From: Mycobacterium sp.
GTDB taxonomy: Bacteria; Actinomycetota; Actinomycetes; Mycobacteriales; Mycobacteriaceae
DNA length: 51,261 nucleotides
Assembly: GCF_008709575.1 (NCBI RefSeq)
Contig: NZ_VYIK01000022.1
Location: 1 to 51,261 of the forward strand
Direction: 5' to 3'
The translations under genes and the position numbers were made by a program. Below, piece after piece: positions 12,177 through 21,408 of this stretch. Below the pieces are notes generated by a model. That model did not search any database and was not told the DNA's origin. It saw nothing but the letters and a program-made list of their open reading frames with translations. Position 1 is the stretch's first letter. Each line of letters opens with the position of its first letter.

Positions 12177-12758
12177 CTACCGCGCTGCGCGTGCGGCGTG
12201 CCCAGCAGGTACTCGACAAACGTCACCTGCCTCGGCCACCACCGGGCTGCGGGCCGCCGGCCGCTCGCCGCGGGCGTAATCGGCGCCGGTGATCACCGGG
12301 GCGGTCGCCAGGGCCGCGACCTCGGTGTCGCGGAATGCCCGCCCGCGGGACAGGAACCGCACACCTTCGGGGACTTCCAGACTGAACCCGCCGCCGCGGC
12401 CCGGCACCACGTCGATGACCAACTGGGTGTGCTTCCACGCCTGAAACTGCGGCCCGGAGATCCACACCGGCACCCCGCCGTCGGCGTCGTTTTCCACGTC
12501 GGGTTCTATGCCGGGTTCTAAGCCGGATTCTATGTCGAGCACCCCGAGCAACACGTCGCGGTCACCGACGACGAAGTCTCCCTGCGGGTAACACATCGGC
12601 GAGGAGCCGTCGCAGCAGCCGCCGGACTGATGAAACATCAGCGGTCCGTGCTGCTCGCTCAGTCGCCGCAGCAGGGCGGCCGCGGCGGCGGTGACCACCA
12701 CCCGGTCGACGCCGCGGCGCTCCTGGGTTTCATCGCTGCGCTGCGCATCGTCGCGCAT
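12177..12758 (-). CDS. DUF779 protein (Rv0459 homologue)
   Basis: A 193-residue DUF779 protein, a family usually encoded beside aldehyde or acetaldehyde dehydrogenases. The hallmark HQSGGCCDGSSPMCYP (about residues 43-58) holds three cysteines that could bind a metal. The downstream core WISGPQFQAWKHTQLVIDVVPG and FSLEVPEGVRFLSRGRAF are conserved. Between the two lies an acidic insert (IESG, LEPG, IEPD) encoded by a 12-bp repeat. The ATG abuts the aldehyde dehydrogenase stop (TGAATG), implying coupling. The C-terminal 45 residues look unconserved. Confidence 0.82.
   Translation of the reverse strand: MRDDAQRSDETQERRGVDRVVVTAAAAALLRRLSEQHGPLMFHQSGGCCDGSSPMCYPQGDFVVGDRDVLLGVLDIESGLEPGIEPDVENDADGGVPVWISGPQFQAWKHTQLVIDVVPGRGGGFSLEVPEGVRFLSRGRAFRDTEVAALATAPVITGADYARGERPAARSPVVAEAGDVCRVPAGHAARAAR
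12499..12534 (-). repeat. In-frame 12-bp tandem repeat in the DUF779 gene
   Basis: There are three adjoining units of the type [TC]CGG[GA]TTCTA[TA]G at 12499-12510, 12511-12522 and 12523-12534. Because 12 is a multiple of three, each copy adds four residues (GIEP/GLEP/IESG type) to the protein without shifting frame. Confidence 0.8.
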
Positions 12759-14282
12759 TCAAAACAGCCCCAGTGCCTGATCCGAGTAGGACACCATCAA
12801 GTTTTTGATCTGTTGGTAGTGCTCCAGCGTCATCGTGTGGGTCTCGCGACCGAACCCGGACTGCTTGTAGCCGCCGAACGCGGCGTGCGGGGGGTAGAGG
12901 TGGTAGCAGTTGATCCAGACCCGGCCGGCCTGGATGTCGCGGCCGGCCCGGTAGGCGGTGTTGCCGTCGCGGCTCCACACCCCCGCGCCCAGGCCATACA
13001 GGGTATCGTTGGCGATGCTGATCGCGTCGTCGTAGTCGCGGAACGACGTCACGGCCACCACCGGCCCGAAGATCTCCTCCTGGAAGATGCGCATCTTGTT
13101 GTGCCCGGCAAAAATCGTCGGCTGCAGGTAGTAGCCGCCGGACAGGTCCCCGCCGAGCTCAGCGCATTCACCGCCGATGATGATCTTGGCGCCCTCGTCC
13201 TTGCCGATCTCGATGTAGGACAAGATCTTTTCCAATTGGTCGTTAGAGGCCTGCGCACCCAGCATGGTCTCGGTGTCCAGCGGATCGCCCTGCCGGACCG
13301 CTTTGGTGCGGATCGCGGCGAGCTCCAAAAACTCGTCGTAGATGTCGGCCTGGATCAGGCTGCGCGACGGGCAGGTGCACACCTCGCCCTGGTTGAGGGC
13401 GAACATCGTGAAGCCTTCCAGCGCCTTGTCGCAGAAGGCGTCGTTTTTGGCCATCACGTCGGCGAAGAAGATGTTGGGGCTTTTGCCGCCCAGCTCGAGA
13501 GTCACCGGGATCAGGTTCTGGCTGGCGTACTGCATGATCAGCCGCCCGGTGGTGGTCTCCCCGGTGAACGCGACCTTGGCGATCCGGTCGCTGGAGGCCA
13601 GCGGCTTGCCGGCTTCCACCCCGAAGCCGTTGACCACATTGACCACGCCGGGCGGCAGCAAGTCACCGATCAGGCTCATCAGATAGAGCACCGAAGCCGG
13701 GGTTTGCTCGGCGGGCTTGAGCACTACCGCGTTGCCGGCGGCCAGCGCCGGCGCCAGCTTCCAGGCACCCATCAGAATCGGGAAATTCCACGGGATGATC
13801 TGTCCCACCACGCCCAACGGTTCGTGGAAGTGGTAGGCGACAGTGTCCTCGTTGATCTGACTCAGAGTGCCTTCCTGGGTGCGGATCGCGGCGGCAAAAT
13901 ACCGGAAGTGATCTGCGGCCAAAGGGATGTCGGCACTCAGCGCTTCCCGGATCGGTTTGCCGTTGTCCCAGGTTTCAGCCACCGCCAGCTCCTCGCGGTG
14001 GGCGTCGATGCGGTCGGCGATCTTACCGAGAATCGCCGCACGCTGCGCCGGGGCCGTCTTACCCCACGACGGCGCGGCGCGATGGGCGGCGTCGAGCGCT
14101 TTGTCGACGTCGGCCGCGTCGGAACGCGGCACTTCGCAAAATGTCTGGCCGGTCACCGGCGTCGGATTCTCGAAATAACGGCCCCCGACCGGCGCCACCC
14201 ACTCGCCGCCGATGAAGTTGTCGTACCGCGATTGGAAGCTCATCAGCGCCCCCGCGGTTCCCGGACGTGCGTAGACGGTCAT
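12759..14282 (-). CDS. Aldehyde dehydrogenase (Rv0458 homologue)
   Basis: A 507-residue NAD(P)-dependent aldehyde dehydrogenase of the AldB/acetaldehyde dehydrogenase type, oxidising aldehydes to acids. Visible are the cofactor region [21 protein letters not shown], the glycine motif [11 protein letters not shown], the general-base glutamate in LELGGKSPN and the nucleophilic cysteine in [11 protein letters not shown]. The C-terminal [16 protein letters not shown] is typical. It is followed without a gap by the DUF779 gene, the usual pairing. It is divergent from the prolyl oligopeptidase gene across 67 bp. Confidence 0.92.
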   Translation of the reverse strand: MTVYARPGTAGALMSFQSRYDNFIGGEWVAPVGGRYFENPTPVTGQTFCEVPRSDAADVDKALDAAHRAAPSWGKTAPAQRAAILGKIADRIDAHREELAVAETWDNGKPIREALSADIPLAADHFRYFAAAIRTQEGTLSQINEDTVAYHFHEPLGVVGQIIPWNFPILMGAWKLAPALAAGNAVVLKPAEQTPASVLYLMSLIGDLLPPGVVNVVNGFGVEAGKPLASSDRIAKVAFTGETTTGRLIMQYASQNLIPVTLELGGKSPNIFFADVMAKNDAFCDKALEGFTMFALNQGEVCTCPSRSLIQADIYDEFLELAAIRTKAVRQGDPLDTETMLGAQASNDQLEKILSYIEIGKDEGAKIIIGGECAELGGDLSGGYYLQPTIFAGHNKMRIFQEEIFGPVVAVTSFRDYDDAISIANDTLYGLGAGVWSRDGNTAYRAGRDIQAGRVWINCYHLYPPHAAFGGYKQSGFGRETHTMTLEHYQQIKNLMVSYSDQALGLF

Positions 14283-14349
14283 CGGATCTCAGCTCCTCGA
14301 TCTGTCGTGTAATACAGCTCACACTACCGCCGGGGCCACAATAAGTTCC

Positions 14350-16404
14350 ATGGGTGGAAATGCCCCGGGTGGCGACGAGGCGGACCCGTTCCGGTGGCTT
14401 GAGGACATCACCGGCGAGGCTGCACTGAATTGGGTACGCGCCCGAAACGAGCCCACCGTGGCCGAGTTCGGCGGCGAGGAGTTCGAGCGGATGCGCGCTG
14501 CGGCGCTCGAGGTGCTCGACACCGACGCCCGCATCCCTTATGTGCGCCGTCGTGGCGAGTACCTCTACAACTTCTGGCGAGATGCGGCCAACCCGCGCGG
14601 GTTGTGGCGGCGTGCCACGCTGGAGGAATACCGCCGCGATCGGGATTGGGACGTGCTGATCGACGTCGATGAGCTCAGCCGAGCCGACCGGGAGAACTGG
14701 GTGTGGGCGGGTGCCGACGTCATCGAGCCGGACTACACCCGTGCCCTGATCAGCCTGTCCCGCGGCGGTTCGGACGCCGCGATTGTCCGCGAGTTCGACA
14801 TGGCCACCAGGAGGTTCGTGGCCGACGGGTTCACCCTTGGCGAGGCCAAGACCCGCATCAGCTGGGCCGATCCGGACACCGTGCTGGTGGGCACCGACTT
14901 CGGCGAAGGCTCGCTGACCGACTCCGGCTATCCACGGATCGTCAAGCGGTGGCAACGAGGCCAGCCGCTGACCGCGGCGCAAACGGTGTTCGAAGGGGCC
15001 CACAGTGACGTTGTCGTCGCTGCGGGTGTCGACCGCACCCCGGGGTTCGAGCGCACCCTGCTGCACCGCGCTGTCGACTTCTTCAACGACGAGGTCTACG
15101 AGCTTCGCGGCCTCCCGGACGACTCGGAGCTCATCCGCATTGCCACCCCCACCGACGCTACTATTTCGGTGCATCGGCAATGGCTGCTGATCGAGTTGCG
15201 CACCGACTGGCACACCGACGCCCGCTCGTATGCGGCGGGTTCGCTGCTGGCCGCCGACTACGAGAAATTCCTGGCCGGCACGGCGACTTTACATGTGGTA
15301 TTCGAACCTGACGCGCACACCGCGCTCTACCAGTATGCGTGGACGCGCGAGCGGTTGGTGATGGTCACGCTGGCCGACGTGGCCAGCCGGGTGGAGATCG
15401 TCACGCCCGGCAGTTGGGAACGCCGGGCGGTCACCGATGTGCCCGCCAACACCAACACCGTCATCGTCGCCGCCGACGCAACCGGTGACGAGATCTTTCT
15501 GGATTCCAGCGGATTTGACACACCATCGCGGCTGCTGCACGGTGCCGCCGACGGGCCGCTGCAACAGATCAAGTCCGCGCCGGCCTTCTTCGACACCGAG
15601 AACATCAGTGTCACACAACATTTCGTGGCGTCCAAGGATGGGACACCGATCCCGTACTTCGTGGTGCGGCCCAGCGACGCGACCGGCCCCACGCTGCTGA
15701 GCGGCTACGGCGGGTTCGAAGTGGCCCGCACCCCAGGGTACGACGGCGTGTTGGGGCGGCTGTGGCTGGCCCGCGGCGGCACGTACGTGCTGGCCAACAT
15801 CCGTGGCGGCGGTGAATACGGCCCAGGTTGGCACACCCAAGCGATGCGGGAGGGCCGACACAAGGTGGCCGAGGATTTCGCTGCAGTGGCAACCGATCTG
15901 GTCGACCGCGGAGTCACGACGGCCGAGCAGCTCGGTGCACAGGGCGCCAGCAACGGCGGGCTGTTGATGGGTATCATGCTGACCCAGTACCCGCAGCTGT
16001 TCGGCGCGTTGGTGTGTCAGGTTCCGCTGCTGGACATGCGCCGCTTCCATCGGCTGCTGGCCGGCGCTTCCTGGATCGCCGAGTACGGCAATCCCGACAA
16101 TCCCGACGACTGGGAATTCATCTCGAAATACTCTCCCTACCACAATATTTCGTCGAAAGTGCGCTACCCTCCGGTGCTGATCACCACGTCGACCCGAGAC
16201 GATAGAGTGCATCCCGGGCACGCGCGCAAAATGGCCGCGGCGCTCGAAGCCGCCGGGCAGCGGGTCTGGTACTACGAGAACATCGAAGGCGGCCATGCCG
16301 GTGCGGCCGACAACGCCCAGATCGCGTTCCGGGCGGCGCTGATTTTTTCGTTCCTGTGGCGGACGCTGGGCACCGCCCCAGTTGATGGCTCCGGCATCAC
16401 ATAG
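14350..16404 (+). CDS. Prolyl oligopeptidase family serine peptidase (Rv0457c homologue)
   Basis: A 684-residue S9-family peptidase with an N-terminal beta-propeller (about residues 60-410) that gates a C-terminal alpha/beta-hydrolase domain. The nucleophile is Ser534 in QGASNGGLL. The acid is probably Asp617 or Asp618 in TSTRDDRVHP, and the base is His649 in EGGHAGAA. The S9A signature GGGEYGPGWH is also present. No signal peptide is seen, so it should be cytoplasmic. It probably cuts short peptides after proline or a related residue. It converges with mpt70 30 bp downstream. Confidence 0.92.
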   Translation: MGGNAPGGDEADPFRWLEDITGEAALNWVRARNEPTVAEFGGEEFERMRAAALEVLDTDARIPYVRRRGEYLYNFWRDAANPRGLWRRATLEEYRRDRDWDVLIDVDELSRADRENWVWAGADVIEPDYTRALISLSRGGSDAAIVREFDMATRRFVADGFTLGEAKTRISWADPDTVLVGTDFGEGSLTDSGYPRIVKRWQRGQPLTAAQTVFEGAHSDVVVAAGVDRTPGFERTLLHRAVDFFNDEVYELRGLPDDSELIRIATPTDATISVHRQWLLIELRTDWHTDARSYAAGSLLAADYEKFLAGTATLHVVFEPDAHTALYQYAWTRERLVMVTLADVASRVEIVTPGSWERRAVTDVPANTNTVIVAADATGDEIFLDSSGFDTPSRLLHGAADGPLQQIKSAPAFFDTENISVTQHFVASKDGTPIPYFVVRPSDATGPTLLSGYGGFEVARTPGYDGVLGRLWLARGGTYVLANIRGGGEYGPGWHTQAMREGRHKVAEDFAAVATDLVDRGVTTAEQLGAQGASNGGLLMGIMLTQYPQLFGALVCQVPLLDMRRFHRLLAGASWIAEYGNPDNPDDWEFISKYSPYHNISSKVRYPPVLITTSTRDDRVHPGHARKMAAALEAAGQRVWYYENIEGGHAGAADNAQIAFRAALIFSFLWRTLGTAPVDGSGIT

Positions 16405-16434
16405 CCGCACCCGCCGACTTCGGCGCCGCCGGCC

Positions 16435-17028
16435 TCACTGCCCGGGTGGCATCAGCACGGTGTCGATCATGTACACCTGCGCATTGGCGGTCGGCACGCC
16501 GCCGCAGACCAAACCGGCGTTGTTGACCTTGAGGGCGTCGCCCGAGCCGGTCACGTTCACCGATGCACCCTCGAGAGTCTTATGTGAGCCGTCGATCTGC
16601 GCCGGGCTCAACTGACCGGAAACGACGTGATAGGTCAGGATTTTCTTCAACATGTCGGCGTTGGTCTTGAGTTCATCGATGGTCGATGCCGGCAACTTGT
16701 TGAACGCGGAATCGGTGGGCGCGAAAACCGTGTATTGGCCGCTGTTGAGGGTGTCAACCAGGTTGACGTTGGGGTTGAGCTGACCCGAGAGAGCAGCGGT
16801 CAGCGTGGTGAGCTCGGGATTATTCGATGCCGCCACCGCCACCGGGTCTTGCGACATCCCGGCGACGGAGGCCGGACCGTCCGGGTGCAGCGCCGCGTAG
16901 TCGGCGCACCCCGGCCCGATCAGATCGGGCGCTGCGGTTGCTGCTGTCGAGGTCACGACGCTACCCGCAACCGTCGCGGCCGCGAAAGCCGTCACTAGAA
17001 CTGCTTTTTTTCTGTTCATGGTGTTCAT
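16435..17028 (-). CDS. mpt70: Secreted fasciclin-domain antigen MPT70-like
   Basis: A 197-residue secreted protein. The signal peptide runs through residues 1 to about 33 (basic NRKK, hydrophobic [17 protein letters not shown], cleavage near ATAA). The remainder is one FAS1 (fasciclin) domain with the motifs [14 protein letters not shown] and [10 protein letters not shown], ending [13 protein letters not shown]. No lipobox is present, which separates it from the MPT83-like lipoprotein at 18949-19605, its near twin. The ATG at 17028 follows GAGGAG. A SigK-like promoter lies 60-90 bp upstream. The role of MPT70 is not settled; it is a major antigen of M. bovis. Confidence 0.9.
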   Translation of the reverse strand: MNTMNRKKAVLVTAFAAATVAGSVVTSTAATAAPDLIGPGCADYAALHPDGPASVAGMSQDPVAVAASNNPELTTLTAALSGQLNPNVNLVDTLNSGQYTVFAPTDSAFNKLPASTIDELKTNADMLKKILTYHVVSGQLSPAQIDGSHKTLEGASVNVTGSGDALKVNNAGLVCGGVPTANAQVYMIDTVLMPPGQ

Positions 17029-17088
17029 GGTGCAGAGCTCCTCGGTATCGGCGACGGCGGTGCCGCCTGGTTCACGGCTGACATGGTT

Positions 17089-17116
17089 GGTTCGGAGCCG
17101 GGTGGGTTCCGGACGG
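17089..17116 (-). promoter_or_regulatory. Putative SigK promoter of mpt70
   Basis: Read on the minus strand this is CCGTCC, a 16-bp spacer, then CGAACC. It matches the box pair in front of dipZ (CCATCC-N16-CGAATA) in five of six and four of six positions with identical spacing. It lies about 60 bp before the mpt70 ATG. Assignment is by comparison with the other three sites in this locus. Confidence 0.5.
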
Positions 17117-17143
17117 GTGGCACCGCGATTCGATGGGCCGCGG

Positions 17144-18841
17144 TCAGCCGTAGGTGAAAGAATATAGGGTCAGCCCCGCACTGGGCCGCGCTTCCAGGAA
17201 TCCGCTGGAGACCTCGGAGCCCGCAACGATCTGATGCGCGTTAGGCGGGCCGCTGATCGGCACCGTGATCGTCTTCCCGGCGCGAGTCACGACCAGATGC
17301 CCGGTTCCGCCGACGACGATGTAGACGTCTTTGGCGTGGTAGGCCAACTCGACGCCCGCCGTATTGCTTTCGGGTCTTGCGCCCTGGTAGTCGAGTGTCC
17401 AGAGCCCCCGCAGCGCAAAGGAGTCGTTCGGCAGCGACGGCGGGAACGCAAAAGTCGCCGTCCCCTGGTCGTAACGGCCGACACCGGCGTAGTTGACCAT
17501 TTTGCCGGCTCCGAAGTAGGTCTCCGGAGTCCGGTCGAGCGGCCCGGTGGTATGACGCACGTCCACTGGGGGCGGCAGCTGAATATCCGGGTGGACGTCG
17601 GTGAGCAACTGCCGGATCAGCTGCTCGGTGCCGTCGTAATCGCCCTCGCCGAAATGGATGTGTCGCACCACGCCGTGGGCATCGATCAGGTATTCGGCCG
17701 GCCAGTAGCGGTTGCGGTAGTTAGTCCAGGTGGCGTAGCGGTTGTCCAACGCGATCGGATAGGTGATGCCCAGGTCGGCCGCACCCTGTTTGACGTTTCC
17801 AGTGACCTTTTCGAAGGCGTATTCGGGGGTGTGCACCCCGATGATTTCCAGGCCGGCGCCGTGGTAGGCCCGATACCACTCCTCGACGTGGGCAATGGCG
17901 CGTTGGCAATTGACGCAGGAATAGGCCCAAAAATCGATCAGGACCACGTTGCCCCGCAACGCCTGCAGGTCGATAGGCTTGTCGCCGGGCGTGTTCAGCC
18001 ACGCAGTGATGCCTTTGAGATCAGGTGCAGGACCGCATTTTTCAAGATGCGACGTGTCCTGGGTGCAGTTCGACAACTGTCTGTTCTGGTCGTTGACAAG
18101 GCCACCAAGAAAGAGATGGTGCTGCAATTTCTGGCCGCCCAGATTGTTCTGCAGTGCGCCGGTGTAGTCGGGGATGGCCCGCTGCACAACCGTCGGAAGG
18201 TGGAAAACCAGTGCGACCGCCAGCAGGATCGTCACGATGCCGGCCACGACCCGGATCTCACGCTGACGGCGCCGGAAAACACCGACCCGTTCGGCGACGC
18301 GGTGTCCGGCCAGGGCGAAAAACAACAGTGGCACCCCGGTTCCCACGGCGAACGCCGCGGTGAGCACGAGCACGGGCACACCGATGTGCGCAGTGGCGCC
18401 GGCAACCACAATCGCGGCCAGCACCGGCCCGGCACAGGGGACGTAGAGCACCCCGAGCGTCAAGCCGAGAACCAACCCGTCGGCGCGGCTCCCGAACTCC
18501 CGTCGCGGGATGAGACTGAACGGCCGCTCGAGCAGCTGCTCGATGCGCGGGAAGATCAAGCCGAGACCGATCGCCACCAACGCCAGCAGGGCGGCCCAGC
18601 GAAGGACGTCCTGCGGCAGATGCAGCACCGACAACAAGGCCGAACCGGCCAGCGTGACCAGGCTGAAGCTCACCACCAGACCGGCGATCACCTGGTAGGG
18701 CCGAGATGACCTGACCGCGACCGCGCCCTGGGCGCCGGCCTGCGCGCCGGAGAAAAAGATGACCGGCAGCACCGGAAGGACGCAGGGTGAAATGCCCGTG
18801 ACCAGCCCTCCGAGCAGTCCGATCAGCGCCAGTGACAACAT
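17144..18841 (-). CDS. dipZ: Thiol-disulfide membrane protein DipZ (CcdA-thioredoxin fusion)
   Basis: A 565-residue fusion. The N-terminal CcdA/DsbD-like part (about residues 1-220) has six or so membrane segments and the electron-carrying cysteines Cys20 ([10 protein letters not shown]) and Cys136 (YVPCAGPV). A thioredoxin-like domain follows with the redox motif CVNC (Cys309/Cys312 in [11 protein letters not shown]). A C-terminal beta-rich domain (about 420-565) completes it. It should pass electrons from the cytoplasm to extracytoplasmic thiols. The start at 18841 sits 6 nt after a SigK-type -10 box. M. tuberculosis places dipZ between mpt83 and mpt70, as here. Confidence 0.9.
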   Translation of the reverse strand: MLSLALIGLLGGLVTGISPCVLPVLPVIFFSGAQAGAQGAVAVRSSRPYQVIAGLVVSFSLVTLAGSALLSVLHLPQDVLRWAALLALVAIGLGLIFPRIEQLLERPFSLIPRREFGSRADGLVLGLTLGVLYVPCAGPVLAAIVVAGATAHIGVPVLVLTAAFAVGTGVPLLFFALAGHRVAERVGVFRRRQREIRVVAGIVTILLAVALVFHLPTVVQRAIPDYTGALQNNLGGQKLQHHLFLGGLVNDQNRQLSNCTQDTSHLEKCGPAPDLKGITAWLNTPGDKPIDLQALRGNVVLIDFWAYSCVNCQRAIAHVEEWYRAYHGAGLEIIGVHTPEYAFEKVTGNVKQGAADLGITYPIALDNRYATWTNYRNRYWPAEYLIDAHGVVRHIHFGEGDYDGTEQLIRQLLTDVHPDIQLPPPVDVRHTTGPLDRTPETYFGAGKMVNYAGVGRYDQGTATFAFPPSLPNDSFALRGLWTLDYQGARPESNTAGVELAYHAKDVYIVVGGTGHLVVTRAGKTITVPISGPPNAHQIVAGSEVSSGFLEARPSAGLTLYSFTYG

Positions 18842-18847
18842 ATTTGG

Positions 18848-18875
18848 TATTCGCTGTCATCCCGGCCTTGGATGG
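18848..18875 (-). promoter_or_regulatory. SigK promoter of dipZ, probably leaderless
   Basis: On the minus strand the sequence is CCATCC, 16 bp, CGAATA, which is the SigK consensus as I recall it. Only six bases (CCAAAT) separate the -10 box from the dipZ ATG. Transcription would therefore start at or within a base or two of the start codon, giving a leaderless mRNA. Confidence 0.65.
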
Positions 18876-18896
18876 TTGATCAGGGGTTCGCAATGG

Positions 18897-18930
18897 GACA
18901 AGGCAGCCCGCCGTAGCGAGCTGCCTTGTC
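18897..18930 (-). terminator. Hairpin between mpt83 and dipZ
   Basis: A perfect 11-bp inverted repeat (GACAAGGCAGC and GCTGCCTTGTC) with a 12-nt loop lies 19 bp after the mpt83 stop and just before the dipZ promoter. It probably ends or attenuates mpt83 transcripts, so that dipZ depends on its own promoter. Confidence 0.65.
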
Positions 18931-18948
18931 TTATGGAGGTGACGGACC

Positions 18949-19605
18949 TTACTGGCCGGGAGGCATCAGCACCGTGTCGATCATGTAGACCGTCGCGTTC
19001 GCGGTGTGCACCCCTCCGCACACCAGGCCCGCGTCGTTGATCTTCAGATCGTTGCCGTGGCCGGTCACATTCACCTCGGCGCCCTGCAATGTCTTGTGGG
19101 TGCCGTCGACCTTCGCAGGACTCTCCTGACCCGACACCACGTGATAGGTCAGGATGCTCTTGAGCATCTCGGAGTTGGTTTTGAGCTCGTCGATCGTAGC
19201 CACCGGTAGCTTGTCGAACGCGGCGTTGGTCGGCGCGAACACCGTGTACTGGCCGTCGTTGAGGGTGTCGACCAGGTTCACCTTCGGGTTCAGCTTGCCC
19301 GAGAGCGCCGCGGTCAGCGTGCTCAACATGGGATTATGCGACGCGGCCGTCACAACCGGGTCCTGCGCCATCCCGGCCACCGAAGCCGGGCCGCTGGGGT
19401 GCAACGCCGCGTAATCGGCGCATCCGGGACCGATCAGGTCGGTCCCGGGTTCAGCCATTGCGGTGGTGGTGGCCGTCGCAGTGACCGCCGGATTGCCGCT
19501 GGTCTGCCCCCCGGACTCCGATTTGTTCTTCGAACATGCCGACAAGCCCGCGACGGCGATCGCCGCCAGGCCCGCCGCGAGCATCGTGTGACGCATGCCT
19601 GTCAT
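18949..19605 (-). CDS. mpt83: Fasciclin-domain lipoprotein antigen MPT83-like
   Basis: A 218-residue lipoprotein. The signal sequence ends in the lipobox GLSAC (Cys near residue 24), followed by a short linker rich in Thr/Ala and one FAS1 domain ([37 protein letters not shown]). It should be anchored on the outer face of the cytoplasmic membrane. The domain is about three-quarters identical by eye to the MPT70-like protein, indicating duplication. The ATG at 19605 was chosen for its GAAGGAG ribosome-binding site; the open frame continues to 19851 but covers the promoter. Confidence 0.9.
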   Translation of the reverse strand: MTGMRHTMLAAGLAAIAVAGLSACSKNKSESGGQTSGNPAVTATATTTAMAEPGTDLIGPGCADYAALHPSGPASVAGMAQDPVVTAASHNPMLSTLTAALSGKLNPKVNLVDTLNDGQYTVFAPTNAAFDKLPVATIDELKTNSEMLKSILTYHVVSGQESPAKVDGTHKTLQGAEVNVTGHGNDLKINDAGLVCGGVHTANATVYMIDTVLMPPGQ

Positions 19606-19664
19606 CGCGCGTTGGCTCCTTCGTCGCGGCGGCCGGGCCGCCGCTTCCGGGTGGGGACACTTGC

Positions 19665-19692
19665 TATTCGGAGCGAAGGCCGTCCCGGGTGG
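19665..19692 (-). promoter_or_regulatory. Putative SigK promoter of mpt83
   Basis: On the minus strand the sequence is CCACCC, a 16-bp spacer, then CGAATA, about 60 bp before the mpt83 ATG. The -10 box is identical to that of dipZ and the -35 box differs at one base. Confidence 0.6.
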
Positions 19693-19733
19693 CGTTTGAC
19701 TGCGAGCAAAATCTCGGGCAGCCATCGATCGTT

Positions 19734-19761
19734 CGGTCCGCTGGGCGTACCGCGCCGAATA
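19734..19761 (+). promoter_or_regulatory. Putative SigK-type promoter facing sigK
   Basis: On the plus strand the sequence is CGGTCC, a 16-bp spacer, then CGAATA. The -10 is perfect and the -35 matches four of six. It points toward sigK but lies about 220 bp before its ATG, so an autoregulatory role is only a suggestion. The rest of the 378-bp mpt83-sigK spacer shows no gene. Confidence 0.4.
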
Positions 19762-19983
19762 ACCAATGTGCAATCCCCGGTCGCAAGTCTGGCCACCGCG
19801 TCGGAGTTGTCTGGCCGTATGCGGGCCACCTTCGCCGTGACCGGCCACCATGGCGGCGCTTTACTGCACGACCGCGTCCGGCAACGGTTCGAGGCATGCC
19901 GGGCGGTCGTGTCCGATCCCACGACCACCGCGATAGGCCCGGCACGGACAACCGCTGTGACCGGCGCGATAGGCTACCGGTCG

Positions 19984-20550
19984 ATGACCGGACCGCCGCC
20001 GAGCGCCCACAGCGATCTCGACAGCTTGTTACGCCGTGTGGCGCTTCGTGACGCCGACGCGTTCGCCGAGTTCTACGACCACACCCGCACGCGAGTCTAC
20101 GGCCTGGTGTCCCGCGTGCTGCGGGACTCGGGTTACAGCGAAGAGACAACCCAGGAGGTCTACCTGGAAGTGTGGCGGACCGCGGGCTCATTCGATTCCG
20201 CCAAAGGCTCGCCGCTGTCCTGGCTGCTGACCCTCGCGCATCGGCGCGCCGTCGACCGAGTCCGCTCCGAGCAGGCCGCCGGTGAACGGGACGCCCGTTA
20301 CGGCGCCGCCAACGTCGAGCTGTCCGCCGATGTCGTCGCCGACTCGGCGATCACCCGCGACGAGCGGCGCCGGGTCACCGAGTGCCTCGACGGGTTGACC
20401 GACGCGCAGCGGCAGTGCATCGAGCTCGCTTACTACGGCGGATTGACCTACGCCGAAGTATCGCAGCGGTTGTCGGCCAATCTGTCGACGATCAAGTCAC
20501 GGATGCGCGATGCGCTGCGTCGCCTCCGCAGCTGTCTGGGTGTGCCATGA
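19984..20550 (+). CDS. sigK: ECF sigma factor SigK
   Basis: A 188-residue extracytoplasmic-function sigma factor. Region 2 (about residues 15-85) contains [20 protein letters not shown] and [19 protein letters not shown]. Region 4 (about 130-183) contains [26 protein letters not shown] and the helix [16 protein letters not shown]. It directs transcription of mpt70, mpt83 and dipZ in M. tuberculosis. The start codon is an intact ATG at 19984, matching MTGPP of M. tuberculosis; BCG substrains with low MPB70/83 carry a mutated start here. Its stop overlaps rskA by 4 bp. Confidence 0.94.
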   Translation: MTGPPPSAHSDLDSLLRRVALRDADAFAEFYDHTRTRVYGLVSRVLRDSGYSEETTQEVYLEVWRTAGSFDSAKGSPLSWLLTLAHRRAVDRVRSEQAAGERDARYGAANVELSADVVADSAITRDERRRVTECLDGLTDAQRQCIELAYYGGLTYAEVSQRLSANLSTIKSRMRDALRRLRSCLGVP

Positions 20551-21245
20551 CCGAACCGATCGACCTCGAACTGCTCGAGCTGGCCACGCCCTATGCGCTG
20601 AACGCGATCTCCGACGCCGAACGCGCCGCGATCGACCAGCGTGTTGCGGACGCTCCGGAGCGGGTCGCCCAAGCATTCAGTGAGGAGGTGCGCGCCGTTC
20701 GCGAGACGATGGCGCTGGCCTCCGCGGCGACCGCCGCCGAGCCGCCGGCCCATCTGCGTGCCGCGGTGCTCGCCGCGGTGCAATCCGAGGCCAACCGCCC
20801 AACCCGCTGGCGCACAATAGCGTTGACGGCAGCAGCGGCAATGGTTCTGGGTCTGGCCGGTTTCGGGCTGGGCATTGCGCTGAGGCCTTCGCCGACACCG
20901 ACGCTCACCGAGCAGATCATGGCGGCGCCGGACCTGCGAACCGTCTCACGCCGACTCGCCGACGGCGGGACGGCGACAGTGCTGTTCTCCCGGGACCGCA
21001 ACGCCGGTGTGCTGGTGATGAACAACGTGCCGCCGCCATCGCCGGGCAGCGTGTATCAGATGTGGCTGCTCGACAACCGGGAGCCCATTTCGGCCGGCAC
21101 GATGAACAGCGCTGCCGTCGCACCGTCAACCACCGCCGTGCTACCCCACCTGGGCGACGCGAGCGCGCTGGCGTTCACGGTCGAACCAGGTGCCGGTTCA
21201 CCCAAGCCGACCGGGAAGATCTTCGCGGAACTGCCGCTGCGCTGA
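20547..21245 (+). CDS. rskA: Anti-sigma-K factor RskA
   Basis: A 232-residue single-pass membrane anti-sigma factor, the same length as in M. tuberculosis. The N-terminal cytoplasmic part (1-90) holds the SigK-binding region [20 protein letters not shown]. The membrane segment is about residues 91-112 ([23 protein letters not shown]), and the extracytoplasmic domain contains [19 protein letters not shown]. It holds SigK inactive until proteolysis releases it. The ATG lies within the ATGA overlap with sigK, so the two are translationally coupled. Confidence 0.93.
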   Translation: MTEPIDLELLELATPYALNAISDAERAAIDQRVADAPERVAQAFSEEVRAVRETMALASAATAAEPPAHLRAAVLAAVQSEANRPTRWRTIALTAAAAMVLGLAGFGLGIALRPSPTPTLTEQIMAAPDLRTVSRRLADGGTATVLFSRDRNAGVLVMNNVPPPSPGSVYQMWLLDNREPISAGTMNSAAVAPSTTAVLPHLGDASALAFTVEPGAGSPKPTGKIFAELPLR

Positions 21246-21304
21246 GTCCTCGCTACCGGATCGCCGACCGCGCAGGCGGAGCCAGCTGATCTGGACCTTA
21301 CCCG

Positions 21305-21337
21305 GGGCTTAAATTGGGCTTAAATTGGGCTTAAATA
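21305..21337. repeat. Three-copy 11-bp direct repeat before a lipoprotein gene
   Basis: The unit GGGCTTAAATT occurs at 21305-21315 and 21316-21326, and as GGGCTTAAATA at 21327-21337. The TTAA cores are spaced exactly 11 bp apart, about one helical turn, in an AT-rich patch in otherwise GC-rich DNA. It lies between the rskA stop and the lipoprotein start, so an operator or promoter role is possible. Confidence 0.75.
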
Positions 21338-21408
21338 GGGGATTGAGTGCCGGCGCCGATCGCGGCATGATGATCGCACGTTCCGACGGGAGCGCAGGAG
21401 GTGCTGCG

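Noticed and set aside
12630..14312. 560-codon open frame on the plus strand opposite the aldehyde dehydrogenase
   Set aside because: It is antisense to a clear aldehyde dehydrogenase with intact motifs; long antisense frames are common in high-GC DNA and the translation shows no family pattern.
16405..16434. Short CGCCGA/TCGGCG stem between two convergent genes as a terminator
   Set aside because: The stem is only about six base pairs without a T-run and could occur by chance in such GC-rich DNA.
19336..19983. N-terminal extension of SigK in the same frame
   Set aside because: It runs through the mpt83 gene on the other strand and the promoter region; the family start MTGPP lies at 19984.
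19984..19986. Possible SigK start-codon mutation as in some BCG strains
   Set aside because: The start codon is a normal ATG.
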